Assembly: GCA_000209815.1 (NCBI GenBank)
Contig: FP929036.1
Span: 2,946,650 to 3,010,649, forward strand
Origin: Butyrivibrio fibrisolvens 16/4
GTDB lineage: Bacteria; Bacillota; Clostridia; Lachnospirales; Lachnospiraceae
Length of the DNA: 64,000 nucleotides
Reading direction: 5' to 3'
Below the pieces are notes generated by a model. That model saw only the letters and a program-made list of their open reading frames with translations, was not told the origin of the DNA and searched no databases. Positions 1 through 7,931 of this stretch are shown one piece after another. Each line of letters starts with the position of its first letter. The stretch's first letter is position 1. Position numbers and translations under genes: made by a program.

Positions 1-53
1 GTCCAATCGGATGACTCTCTTGTATAATGCTTTGTAATCTCGAATAGAGAAAC

Positions 54-70
54 GATTATCTCTTTGAGAA
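54..70. repeat. attL core direct repeat
   Basis: This 17-bp sequence is identical to 7915-7931. On the minus strand it spells the last rpsI codons (Phe-Ser-Lys-Arg-stop) plus two bases. It marks the far junction of the IME. Identity stops at base 71 on one side and base 53 on the other. Confidence 0.85.
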
Positions 71-120
71 TTTTTTCACTGCCTTAAGTGCTATGTTTGT
101 GGCATTTACAGGGCGAGTTG

Positions 121-147
121 CTGTTTACCTGCTGCGTACGGTAGAAA
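121..147 (+). repeat. Sub-terminal repeat near attL (probable integrase arm site)
   Basis: The stretch holds CTGTTTAC and CTGCGTACGGTAGAAA. It closely resembles 7777-7813 near the other end, which has CTGTCTAC, CTGTTTAC and CTGCTTACGGTACAAA in the same orientation. Short direct repeats just inside both ends are what arm-type integrase or Xis sites look like. The binding role is inferred. Confidence 0.45.
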
Positions 148-326
148 GCTCAGGGCTACTGTATGCTGCCGGTGGCAACTTTAATAACTGCGATCAAAAA
201 TAATACTCTGATTTTACTTTCTACTCATTAAATCTTTATCTGTTGTAAGATTATCTTCCGATATATCTTTCTTAGCGGAGCACACGGGACTTAAACCAAA
301 GGTTCACAATGTACCCACAGCTCTAA

Positions 327-546
327 TTAATCCGTTATTTCTCCTCCAGCCTCTCTAAGATCAAACAATGAAACGATCTTAAACTCTTTCTTTTCAGTAT
401 CCACATCCCTAAACCAGATGCTTCCACTATTGATACATGCGCCCTGCCAGTTCGCCCATAGATCTGATATGTCCCATGATGCAAGTGCGGTCATCTCTTC
501 CTCATTAAATGCTTTTTTAAGAATAGGTATGCTTATCGTTATTCAT
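327..546 (-). CDS. Small hypothetical protein, one frame break
   Basis: A reading frame on the minus strand encodes about 65 residues rich in acidic and aromatic residues, including WDISDLW, SIWFRDVDTEKK and FDLREAGGEITD before the stop. The nearest ATG (546) is one base out of frame, consistent with the many single-base indels here. It lies directly after the LysR gene on the same strand with no clear ribosome binding site. I do not recognise the family. It could be a real small cargo gene or the remnant of a longer one. Confidence 0.4.
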
Positions 547-559
547 TTTACTAAAATGT

Positions 560-1443
560 TTATGCCACCGGTAGGATTTCCTCACATATTGCACGGATCT
601 CTTCACTGAAAACAGTATCTTTTGGCCAGATGAAGGTAAAATCATGTTTTACCCTAAAGTCGTCAAGGGGGATTGTTTTCAGATATCCGGACTGCAGTCC
701 GGATGCAACCGCTGCTTTATATAAAAAGGTGATGCCACAGTCTTTTTCAATAAGGCTTATTATGGCATGCATGTTCTCCACCTGGATAAAATTCCTAAAA
801 TCACTTGTAGAGTAATTGTTCAAGGCAAGAGCTCTTTCTAATATATTGCGCGTTCCTGAACCGGGTTCTCTTATAAGAATTCGCTCGGGAAAGAGATCTT
901 TTATCACGCGCGGTTTCTGAGTGAAAGAGTGCTTTGCCGAACAGACAGAAACGAACTCTTCTTTGCTAAAAAGCAGCGTTTCATAATCATTTTCAGGAAA
1001 ATATCCTTCTACAAGTGCAAAATCTATAACCCCCTCGGAGAGTTTTTTAAGAAGCTCCGATGTGTTGCCAAATGTAATCTTAAGATTAGTATCCGGGTGA
1101 TTTTTATATAATCACTGATCGGATCAGCAATTATGTATTCTCCTATGGTCATGGTGACACCAAAAGAGATGTCTTTTAAGCCATGGTTATTCTGTGAAAG
1201 TATTTCTTTGAGACTTTCATCATCATTTTTTATCTGATTCATTTTTTTATACAGGAGTTTTCCGTTGTCAGTTAGAAAAAGTTTTTTTCCATCCTGAGTA
1301 AACAGCTTTGTCCCGTATTCATTTTCAAGATGATGTATGTGTTGAGAAACAGCGGGCTGAGTAATATTCAGCTCCTTAGCCGCCTTGGTGAAATTGAGGT
1401 GTCTGCAAACGCAGAGGAAAGTATCTATTCTGAAATCCAGCAT
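560..1443 (-). pseudogene. LysR-family transcriptional regulator, single-base frameshift
   Basis: The reconstructed protein is 294 residues, normal for LysR regulators. The N-terminal winged helix-turn-helix is clear (FTKAAKELNITQPAVSQHI at about 18-36), followed by a substrate-binding domain (ITFGNTSELLKKLSEGVIDFALVEG in two parts). A missing A in an A-run near 1101 splits it. It is divergent from the YeiH-type permease, as yeiE and yeiH are in other bacteria, so it probably controls that gene in response to a small-molecule effector. The break may be a sequencing error rather than decay, because similar indels occur across the window. Confidence 0.8.
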
Positions 1444-1570
1444 AATCAGTCCTCCCTAACGATAAGAAATGTTTATGGATATATAATAATATATAATTTT
1501 ATCTTTTTCAAAAGACAGAATATAATAAGACCTACGAAAGAACAGATTAAAAAGAGAGAGAGGTCTTGAG
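1444..1570. promoter_or_regulatory. Divergent lysR / yeiH-like intergenic region
   Basis: This 127-bp AT-rich gap separates the divergent regulator and permease genes and must hold both promoters. The LysR start is preceded by GGGAGGA, and the permease ATG at 1571 by a purine-rich GAGAGAGG at 1556-1563. A LysR operator is expected here, but I could not pick one with confidence. Confidence 0.5.
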
Positions 1571-2609
1571 ATGGATTTTTTTGAAAAAGAATTACATGGG
1601 AGTAATAGTATGCTTCACTATTGCAGTTCCTTCATGGCTCCTGGGAAAGCGCTTCCCTGTCGTTGGCGGAGCGGTGATTGCAATCATTCTGGGCATGATA
1701 ATAGCCCTGTTCTGGAATGACAAGGGGAAGACGGCTGATGGAATAAAGTTTACATCAAAGATAATTCTGCAGGCGGCTGTTGTCCTCCTTGGATTTGGTA
1801 TGAATCTTTCGGTCGTTCTTCAGACCGGAAAACAGTCACTTCCTATAATTATCTGCACGATTTCAACATCGCTTATCCTATCATGGATTCTTCATAAGGT
1901 TATGAATATCAAAGGAAACACAGCTACTCTTATCGGAGTTGGCTCATCAATATGCGGCGGCTCAGCAATAGCAGCTACGGCTCCTGTCATTGATGCGGAT
2001 GATGATGAAGTGGCACAGGCAATTTCTGTGATATTTTTCTTTAACGTGCTGGCAGCACTTCTTTTTCCTTCGCTGGGAAAGCTTATAGGTTTTGATATCA
2101 CAACAGGAGAGGCTTTCGGTATTTTTGCGGGAACTGCAGTTAATGATACTTCTTCCGTCACTGCAGCTGCATCAACCTGGGACAGCATGTGGAACCTGGG
2201 GAATCAGACTCTTGATAAGGCAGTTACGGTCAAGCTTACAAGAACACTGGCTATCATACCTATTACACTGGTACTTGCGTATCTGAGGGCAAGGGAAGCA
2301 AAAAAGGATGGAAGTTCGACAAATGGCTTTAGCTTTAGAAGAGCATTTCCGATGTTCATAGTCTTCTTTGTGATTGCTTCAATTATCACAACTATTTGCT
2401 TGAGAGCAGGTGTCCCTTCTTATGTTTTTAAGCCACTTAAGGAACTTAGCAAGTTCTTTATAATAATGGCCATGGCTGCTATTGGCTTGAACAGTAACAT
2501 AATCAAACTAATTAAATCAGGTGGGAAGCCGATTTTGCTTGGCGGCTGTTGCTGGATCGGAATAACAGTTGTCTGCCTTTTGATGCAGCATGTAATGGGG
2601 ATATGGTAA
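1571..2609 (+). CDS. YeiH/UPF0324 family membrane permease (putative sulfate exporter family)
   Basis: This is a polytopic membrane protein of about 345 residues with roughly ten hydrophobic segments. It carries the family signature [14 protein letters not shown] around residue 118, and [15 protein letters not shown] further on. Members are annotated as putative sulfate exporters, but the substrate is not established. The ATG at 1571 has a good ribosome binding site (GAGAGAGG, 7 nt spacing) but is out of frame by one base in a run of seven T; with six T it reads [13 protein letters not shown] and the frame is open. A TTG at 1566 opens the frame as written. It is divergent from the LysR gene and convergent with the ArsR-like gene. 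Confidence 0.8.
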
Positions 2610-2636
2610 AGACCTGAGTCTGAATAAAGTTCCACA

Positions 2637-2957
2637 TTACGGTTCTCCCTTACAGCACTTGCCGGTGGTTTCATTACAGAGAGTTTTTATAAAACCACAG
2701 AATTCCTTCATGATGTCCGTGTTTATTGAATAGTAGTGCCACTTACCTTCTTTCCTGTCTTTAACCAAGCCCGAATCCACAAGTATCTTCATGTGATGAG
2801 AGAGAGTCGGCTGTGTAATATCAAACTTTTCAAGAAGCTTACATCCGCATTTCTCCTGATCAGAAACCAGAAGAACCGGACATGAGATTTTGCACTCTCT
2901 GTTGTCATTCATAAAACCAGCGTATCCAATACCCATCCTGTTCAATATTATGTGCAT
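2637..2957 (-). CDS. ArsR-family regulator, N-terminus probably degenerate
   Basis: The C-terminal two thirds match an ArsR winged helix: GCKLLEKFDITQPTLSHHM is the recognition helix, then the KEGKWHYYSI wing, and a tail with Cys residues (LCNETTGKCC) that could bind metal. The N-terminal part reads poorly against the usual start of the family. There is no ribosome binding site, and the ATG at 2957 lies immediately after the relaxase terminator. The 5' end therefore looks truncated or damaged. It is convergent with the YeiH-like gene. Confidence 0.65.
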   Translation of the reverse strand: MHIILNRMGIGYAGFMNDNRECKISCPVLLVSDQEKCGCKLLEKFDITQPTLSHHMKILVDSGLVKDRKEGKWHYYSINTDIMKEFCGFIKTLCNETTGKCCKGEP

Positions 2958-2964
2958 AAAACAA

Positions 2965-2980
2965 GGGCGTTTTCACGCCC
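2965..2980 (-). terminator. Intrinsic terminator after the relaxase gene
   Basis: A perfect 6-bp stem (GGGCGT/ACGCCC) with a 4-nt loop is followed on the minus strand by TTGTTTTAT. It lies 24 bp beyond the relaxase stop codon. Confidence 0.65.
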
Positions 2981-3003
2981 CTGCCTATTGCACTATCAGT
3001 TAT

Positions 3004-4083
3004 TCATCTCTCAGGTCTTAGATTATTCCTATTAAGATTTGGACTTTGCTGCTCCTTCCTCTGATCAACTATCGTCTGGCTTTCTCTTAGCTTTTGCAAA
3101 ATGCTTATTTTAGCCTTTTCAGCTACCTCAGGCTTCTTGGTCTTATCCCACCATTCCTTGAATGTTCTGAAGGCTTTCGAGACTAGTTTTCCCAGTGTGG
3201 TCTTAGGATTTTCGAGTGTTGCGTATCTCATGAATTCCTTTTTCATTTCTGTATTTACCACTGAGTCCACATATTGGTTAACTGTGCTTTCAATGTCCTC
3301 CTTCATTTCTTTAGCCGTTCCGTCCAGAGCTTCAATCTGTGTCTCCTTCTCCTGGCACTTATCTTCCAGCTTTTCATATTCTTGCTGCTTTAGCCTTAAG
3401 TAGAATTCTTTTGAGAAGTCGCTATTCCTTCCTTTTTCCTTTGGCTTTAAGGTTTCATCTCCAAAGATCTCCGGGTGGTCTATCATCTGATGCTCTACAA
3501 AATCGTGCATTAGATCTTGTATTTTTTCTAGTCTCTCCTGATCAAACACTTTTGTTTTTGCCACCTGTTTGCTTAGTCCTCGTTTGTATCCTGTTGCTAC
3601 CGGAACTCCTACTACGTGCATATGAGGGGAATCCTCATCCAAGTGTGTTACCGCCGATGCGATTTTGAATTCCGGAACTATCTCGTTTACATATTCAAGC
3701 TGTTCCCTCAATAGTGGCTTCATTGCATTCCACTGTTCTCTCGTCTTATCTGCCCAGAATTCCTTATCCCCTACTTGGAGAATTACCTCCGTAGCCACAT
3801 CATTCTTTTTACTTTCGGATACATACTCCAGATAATCATGGATCTGTCTGTCACTTCTTTTACCTTTGTTGTATTCCGCCAGTGCCTCAGAGAATTCCTT
3901 TTCATAAATCGCCTTTACATCATCGAGAATATTTACTTCACTCCCGACTTCCACTTCGATCATTTCTTCGTTATACTCTTCACTTTGAAATAGTCGAAGA
4001 TTGTGTTTACTCACCGAAACCACATCTCGTGTTTTAGTGAGCGAATGCTTTTTACATGAAATGTGAAATGTTACTGTTATCAT
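3004..4083 (-). CDS. MobV-family (Pre/Mob) conjugative relaxase
   Basis: This 359-residue protein would nick the element at oriT and lead the strand through a helper conjugation pore. The N-terminus has VSVSKHNLR, resembling the MobV motif I region. The histidine motif HLDEDSPHMH at about 150 is the metal-binding signature of the family. The C-terminal third is charged and probably coiled (EYEKLEDKCQEKETQIE). The start has AAAGGA 8 nt upstream. The ~200-bp gap upstream contains two perfect hairpins, a natural oriT. With no mating-pair genes nearby, it probably mobilizes in trans. Confidence 0.88.
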   Translation of the reverse strand: MITVTFHISCKKHSLTKTRDVVSVSKHNLRLFQSEEYNEEMIEVEVGSEVNILDDVKAIYEKEFSEALAEYNKGKRSDRQIHDYLEYVSESKKNDVATEVILQVGDKEFWADKTREQWNAMKPLLREQLEYVNEIVPEFKIASAVTHLDEDSPHMHVVGVPVATGYKRGLSKQVAKTKVFDQERLEKIQDLMHDFVEHQMIDHPEIFGDETLKPKEKGRNSDFSKEFYLRLKQQEYEKLEDKCQEKETQIEALDGTAKEMKEDIESTVNQYVDSVVNTEMKKEFMRYATLENPKTTLGKLVSKAFRTFKEWWDKTKKPEVAEKAKISILQKLRESQTIVDQRKEQQSPNLNRNNLRPER

Positions 4084-4138
4084 AAACTAAATCCTTTCGT
4101 ATTTTTTTGCCGCCGGCAGGCCCCTCGGAGAGCCCCCC

Positions 4139-4197
4139 GGATAATGATGTGTAATGTCATTATCCATAGGGGGTTACCCATAACGCCACGTTATGGG
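4139..4197 (-). other. Candidate oriT: two perfect hairpins upstream of the relaxase gene
   Basis: GGATAATGA (4139-4147) and TCATTATCC (4157-4165) form a 9-bp perfect stem. CCCATAAC (4177-4184) and GTTATGGG (4190-4197) form an 8-bp perfect stem with a 5-nt loop. They sit just upstream of the MobV gene, where oriT normally lies in this class. The nick site is not identified. Confidence 0.55.
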
Positions 4198-4288
4198 GAA
4201 GCTCGCTCCGCTCGCCTGCCAAACCATTCATTCCTTGGCTGATTATTACCGGAGCGTGTCACGCTCCCGTTCAATCCATCAAGGGAAA

Positions 4289-4522
4289 TCACCATCTAAA
4301 ATCCCTGTGCATTCCCACCATATCGAGGTAGTCCTGACGAGCTTTTTCCTTCTCCTCTTCTGTGGGTGCTGTCTTGAACTTTGAATAGATTTCATGCCTC
4401 ACTAGTTTTTCCATCTTGTCTTCAAGTTCTTTTTTGATCAGATCAGTATCTTCATCAAACTCAAAGACCAGTAATCGTACCAGCCTTATAAATAATTCCT
4501 GTGATATCTGTACGTTTTTCAT
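4289..4522 (-). CDS. Small conserved-looking IME protein, unknown function
   Basis: This 77-residue acidic, helical protein starts at ATG 4522 behind GAAAGGG with a 4-nt spacer. Residues 3-30 are mixed hydrophobic and acidic (ISQELFIRLVRLL, then FDEDTDLIKKELEDK); the rest is charged (EEEKEKARQDYLDMVGMHRDFRW). No domain is recognised. Its place between the relaxase and RepA genes suggests a mobilization or replication accessory role, which is inference only. Confidence 0.6.
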   Translation of the reverse strand: MKNVQISQELFIRLVRLLVFEFDEDTDLIKKELEDKMEKLVRHEIYSKFKTAPTEEEKEKARQDYLDMVGMHRDFRW

Positions 4523-4540
4523 TCGTCCCTTTCTTCTAGT

Positions 4541-4620
4541 CCGCAACAATGCAGTGTCTTTATCTTTTTACAACCTTGCAATCTTAAGAGTGTAACTTCA
4601 GATACCTTACATTGTTGCGG
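4541..4620. repeat. 11-bp perfect inverted repeat between the small ORF and repA
   Basis: CCGCAACAATG (4541-4551) and CATTGTTGCGG (4610-4620) are perfect inverted copies 58 bp apart. They fill the gap between two IME genes and touch the end of the repA-like gene. They could be a protein-binding or replication site, or the base of a large RNA hairpin. There is no T-run typical of a terminator. Confidence 0.5.
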
Positions 4621-4629
4621 TCTTGATTA

Positions 4630-5604
4630 TCATTCGTTCTCTTTCAATATCCAGTACCAGGTATTGTTGATTCTCCTGGCTTTTATCCCAAGTTCATTTT
4701 TGGCTATCTCCAGAGTTCTTTTTGATATATCCTCTTCTTTAGCCAGTTCTACTGCCTCGTTACTTGGGATCATATTATGGTCTTCAGCCAATTCTCTCAG
4801 AAGAGCTATCGCCTTTTCCTGCTTATTCGCTTTCGGTGCAATTCCTCCGAGAACTTCGTCTGCGGTTATTTCATAATCTCCAATCCACTCGAATCCCTTT
4901 TCTGATAATCTGAAGGCCTTTGAATGTCCAAATGCTGCTAAGTTGTTCTTTATTTGGACTATTGCCCTTAGTTCCGGTTCTCCTTCTATCCTTCCTACCA
5001 GCAGGACACTTCTTGCTACTGCGTAGAAGTCAATTGATCCCATCCCTCTATAGGCTGCCTTGTTTCCGGAAGCCTTGTTCATGTGTCCGATTAGGATGAT
5101 TGCACATTTGTACTTCTCCGCCAGAGCTCCCAGCTTCTTAGTCATATCTCTTGCTTCGTTAGCTCTATTCATATCCATTCCGCCTCCGAGATATGCCTGT
5201 AGTGGATCCAGAATCAAGAGTTTTGCTCCAGTCCTTATGATTGCCTGTTCAACTCTCTCATCTACCATTGATAGCGATTTATCACTCTCATCTATCACAT
5301 GGATTTTGGAGCAGTCAGCCCCGGCACCTTCAAGTCTTGGCTTTACTGTATCAGCCAGTCCGTCTTCTGCTGTCTGATATATGATGTTTATTGGTTCCTC
5401 ACTCTGCAGACCTGTATCTAACGAAATTCCTTTTGATAACTTCGCTGCTGCATTTAGTACAAAAGTTGTTTTTCCATCTCCGGGATCTCCCTGAATGATG
5501 GTAAGCTTTCCATATGGTATAAACGGATACCATAGCCAGGAAACTTCTTCAGCTTCTACATCTGACATCTGGATAAGCTTTAATTCTGGTTTGCTTGTTT
5601 CCAT
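4630..5604 (-). CDS. RepA-like AAA/RecA-fold replicative helicase
   Basis: This 324-residue protein has a Walker A motif GDPGDGKTT near residue 40, a Walker B-type LLILDPLQAY near 130, and ILIGHMNK near 165, as in AAA_25/RSF1010 RepA-type hexameric helicases of plasmids and IMEs. The C-terminus has a helix-turn-helix-like segment (SNEAVELAKEEDISKRTLEIA in two parts). The start has GGAGG 7 nt upstream. It probably supports autonomous replication of the excised circle. A convincing plus-strand promoter and terminator lie across its leader, suggesting antisense control. Confidence 0.8.
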   Translation of the reverse strand: METSKPELKLIQMSDVEAEEVSWLWYPFIPYGKLTIIQGDPGDGKTTFVLNAAAKLSKGISLDTGLQSEEPINIIYQTAEDGLADTVKPRLEGAGADCSKIHVIDESDKSLSMVDERVEQAIIRTGAKLLILDPLQAYLGGGMDMNRANEARDMTKKLGALAEKYKCAIILIGHMNKASGNKAAYRGMGSIDFYAVARSVLLVGRIEGEPELRAIVQIKNNLAAFGHSKAFRLSEKGFEWIGDYEITADEVLGGIAPKANKQEKAIALLRELAEDHNMIPSNEAVELAKEEDISKRTLEIAKNELGIKARRINNTWYWILKENE

Positions 5605-5630
5605 TTTGATTCCTCCAATCTTACTTTTTG

Positions 5631-5659
5631 TTGAACTTGGCCGGAACCCTTGCTATACT
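5631..5659 (+). promoter_or_regulatory. Sigma-70-type promoter for an RNA antisense to the repA leader
   Basis: TTGAAC (5631-5636) and TATACT (5654-5659) are separated by exactly 17 bp on the plus strand. No plus-strand gene follows; a terminator appears 40 bp downstream. Confidence 0.6.
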
Positions 5660-5665
5660 TTATTT

Positions 5666-5728
5666 AATCGAATTTACAAAAGCTCCGGCTTTTCATTCAC
5701 TCTCTTGTTACCAGCAAGAGAGTTTTTT
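5666..5728 (+). ncRNA. Predicted ~63-nt antisense RNA opposite the repA leader
   Basis: Transcription from the promoter at 5631-5659 would start near 5666. It would end at an intrinsic terminator with a 9-bp stem (ACTCTCTTG at 5699-5707, CAAGAGAGT at 5715-5723) and six T. The RNA runs opposite to the repA mRNA leader. Small counter-transcribed RNAs of this kind control Rep synthesis in many plasmids. The arrangement is seen; the function is inferred. Confidence 0.5.
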
Positions 5729-5732
5729 CATT

Positions 5733-5969
5733 TTAGACTGCTTCTGGACTAAAGTATCCAATCTCTTCCCATACCTTTCTGTCTGGACAATAGTAGTTGT
5801 ATTCACTGGAATTCTCTTTCTTCATGGCATATCCAAATTTGAATATCCCCTGCTGGATTCCAATTCTTACGAACTGTGCATCCTTGTGCATTGCCTCGGC
5901 AACCTCAGTTATAGGAACATTTCTACCGGTAAATCTTGGTAGTTCTACATATAACTTTTTGTCTTCCAT
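5733..5969 (-). CDS. Excisionase-like small DNA-binding protein
   Basis: This 78-residue protein starts at ATG 5969 behind a strong GGAGGTG. A longer in-frame ATG at 6050 lies inside the operator region and is unlikely. VPITEVAEAMHKDAQFVRIGIQ is a MerR/excisionase-type helix-turn-helix, followed by a wing (FKFGYAMKK) and a C-terminal Trp. Proteins like this direct excision or activate mobility genes. Its promoter is divergent from the XRE gene and bears a perfect palindromic operator. Confidence 0.65.
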   Translation of the reverse strand: MEDKKLYVELPRFTGRNVPITEVAEAMHKDAQFVRIGIQQGIFKFGYAMKKENSSEYNYYCPDRKVWEEIGYFSPEAV

Positions 5970-5990
5970 ACTTTTCACCTCCCTTCTTTC

Positions 5991-6096
5991 AAAATACGAA
6001 TTATCAGTTCGTATTTTGATAATACGTCTTAGTAATTCATTTGTCAACACAAAATATGTATTTATAATTCGTATTACGTTCTTGCAATTCGTATTA
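5991..6096. promoter_or_regulatory. Divergent xis/XRE promoter switch with palindromic operators
   Basis: On the minus strand TTGACA (6042-6047) and TATTAT (6019-6024) are 17 bp apart. On the plus strand TTGTCA (6041-6046) and TATAAT (6063-6068) are 16 bp apart, so the two -35 boxes overlap. AAAATACGAA (5991-6000) and TTCGTATTTT (6008-6017) form a perfect 10-bp inverted repeat just downstream of the minus -10. AATTCGTATTA occurs at 6066-6076 and 6086-6096, exactly 20 bp apart, over the start of the plus transcript. This is a typical repressor-controlled switch; the XRE protein is the likely repressor. Confidence 0.7.
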
Positions 6097-6128
6097 CTAC
6101 ATGTTACAATTCACACAAGGAGGTCAGT

Positions 6129-6655
6129 ATGATGAATAATAGATCTGATATTGGAAATAGAATTAAGCAGGCCCGCAAAGCTCAGCACCTCAGTCAGACT
6201 GAACTGGCTAACAGGCTAGGCAAAACTATGCGTACCGTACAGAAATATGAAAGCGGTGAAATAGAACCTTCAATAGGTATACTGAATGAGATCGCAAATA
6301 TTCTTAATATCTCCCCAGCAGAACTAATTGGATATCAGAAGAAGAACATCACTTTAGATACTCTCTCAGATGTCCTCTATGTTCTAAACGAATTAAATAA
6401 AAAGCAGGTCTTCACTTCAATATAGACGTAAATCGCCCACCAAAAACTGAAGAGTGGAGCTGTAGCCTTAAATTCATGGGAAACGATGAGATAGCAGAAA
6501 ACAACGCAGATCTCTGCCTTTTTCTGGAAAGATACGCAGATGAACGAGAAAGCCTTGAACAAGGCCTATCAAATGAAGATAGATTTAATCACTGGTTTGA
6601 AACAGAACTTGCATACTACGCAAATGTAGCATTGCCCGATAAGAAAGGTGATTAA
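6129..6655 (+). pseudogene. XRE-family repressor with C-terminal extension, single-base frameshift
   Basis: Restoring one A in an A-run near 6405 gives a 175-residue protein. Residues 8-64 are an HTH_3 domain (IKQARKAQHLSQTELANRL, then VQKYESGEIEPS). The C-terminal ~80 residues are acidic and aromatic (RPPKTEEWSCSLKFM, FNHWFETELAYYA) and not recognised. The start has AAGGAGG 5-8 nt upstream. It lies in the same direction as the integrase and probably represses the divergent excisionase gene and itself. Confidence 0.75.
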
Positions 6656-6709
6656 GGGACTATCCCCTTTTTCATAAATTACCTGAGCATCAAAGGAGGT
6701 CGATAATAC

Positions 6710-7760
6710 TTGAAATTACCAAACGGATATGGAAGTGTTATGAAAATGTCCGGGAAACGCAGAAAGCCCTATATGGTAAGAGTAACCACCGGATGGACCA
6801 TTGATCCGGAAAAAGGTACCAAAAAGCAGACGTACAATGTCATAGGATATGCTGAAACCAAGCAGGAAGGATTGCAAATGCTATCAGATTATCATCAGAA
6901 TCCATTTGATACAAAAGCAGCCAAAATGACATTCACAGACGTATATAATGCCTGGTCTGAAGCAAAGTATCCTACCATCTCTAAATCCAATGTGCATGGG
7001 TATACAGCCTCATATAACGTATGTGGCACCCTTTACAACAAAACTTTTAGAGATATAAGGCTGGCAGAGCTTCAGAATGTCATTGATACCTGCGGAAAAA
7101 ATTATCCTACACTCCGTAAGATCAAAGTCCTTTTCAATCAGCTTTACGATTACGCTCTTAAGAACGATATCTGTAACAAGGACTATTCCGAATTTGTAGA
7201 TATCCTCAAGTATAAGGATAAAAATCCAAACAAGGTTGAGAGAGATATCTTTTCAAAAGCTGAGATTGACAGGTTATGGGAACTCAAGGATGATCCGTTC
7301 TACCAGACAGTACTGATGCTGATTTACAACGGCTGTAGAATATCTGAACTACTGGATTTGGAAAAGAAAATGTTCATCTTGAAGAACAGTATTTCGATGT
7401 GATACTAAGTAAGACTGAAAATGGTATCAGAAAGGTTCCTATAGCAGATAAGGTTCTACCATTCTACAAAGCCTGGTATGAATCCTCTGACTGTGAATAC
7501 CTTCTTCACACAGATGACAACAAAAATTCACCTACAGGAACTATAAAGACAGCTACTGGACACCACTAATAGAAAACCTTGGTATGGAGCACAATCCTCA
7601 TGATACTAGGCACACCTGCATATCAATGCTGGCGGAAGCTCATGTGGATCCTACAATGATAAAGAAAATCGTAGGACACTCCGGAGCAATGTCTCTGACA
7701 GAGAAAGTGTACACACACCTTGATATTCAGTCTCTGGTAGAAGCAATAAATAAAATCTAA
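6710..7760 (+). pseudogene. int: Tyrosine recombinase (phage-type integrase), two single-base frameshifts
   Basis: The reconstructed protein is about 350 residues. It has an N-terminal AP2-like/SAM-like core-binding region and a C-terminal catalytic domain with NGCRISELL (first Arg), HDTRHT (His-x-x-Arg), GHSGAMSLTEKVYTH (His and the nucleophile Tyr). Single A deletions near 7367 and 7535 break the frame; the sequence is otherwise intact. The start is TTG 6710 behind AAGGAGGT. It lies about 150 bp from the attR core in rpsI, the usual place for the integrase of such elements. If the indels are real the element cannot excise by itself. Confidence 0.85.
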
Positions 7761-7773
7761 GACTTGATAATTT

Positions 7774-7814
7774 TGCTGTCTACCTGCTGTTTACTCGCTG
7801 CTTACGGTACAAAA
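7774..7814 (+). repeat. Sub-terminal repeats near attR (probable integrase arm sites)
   Basis: Three tandem related motifs occur: CTGTCTAC, CTGTTTAC and CTGCTTACGGTACAAA. Two counterparts lie at 121-147 near the other end. Binding by integrase or excisionase is inferred. Confidence 0.45.
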
Positions 7815-7860
7815 TTTTCTGCGTTTCACCACAACTGAATACAATTATAGATAAAAGAAA

Positions 7861-7889
7861 AACCCCAGAAACACTGAGTTTCTGAGGTT
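7861..7889 (-). terminator. Terminator at the integrase/rpsI convergence
   Basis: A 12-bp stem (AACCCCAGAAAC with GTTTCTGAGGTT, one G-U pair on the minus-strand RNA) with a 5-nt loop is followed on the minus strand by TTTTTCTTTTA. It lies inside the IME and would terminate rpsI after integration, replacing the native terminator. It may also end the convergent integrase transcript. Confidence 0.7.
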
Positions 7890-7914
7890 TGTAAATTCTT
7901 TTTGAATCTCGAAA

Positions 7915-7931
7915 GATTATCTCTTTGAGAA
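7915..7931. repeat. attR core within the 3' end of rpsI
   Basis: This 17-bp copy is identical to 54-70. It includes the rpsI stop codon and the codons for the last four residues. Confidence 0.85.

Larger units (their letters stand above)
54..7931. mobile_element. Integrative mobilizable element inserted in the 3' end of rpsI
   Basis: A 17-bp perfect direct repeat bounds the element at 54-70 and 7915-7931. The right copy is the native end of rpsI, so insertion restores the ribosomal gene. Inside are an integrase next to the right end, an excisionase-like protein, an XRE regulator, a RepA-like ATPase, a MobV relaxase with a hairpin-rich oriT candidate, and cargo (ArsR, YeiH permease, LysR). 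There are no type IV secretion genes, so it would need a helper conjugative element; this makes it an IME rather than an ICE. The 3' end of rpsI is a known integration site for Firmicutes elements. Integration at this site is seen directly; mobility is inferred. Confidence 0.85.

Noticed and set aside
560-1576. Phase variation of the LysR/YeiH pair through A/T runs
   Set aside because: The same kind of indel occurs in many housekeeping genes in this window, so sequencing error explains it better.
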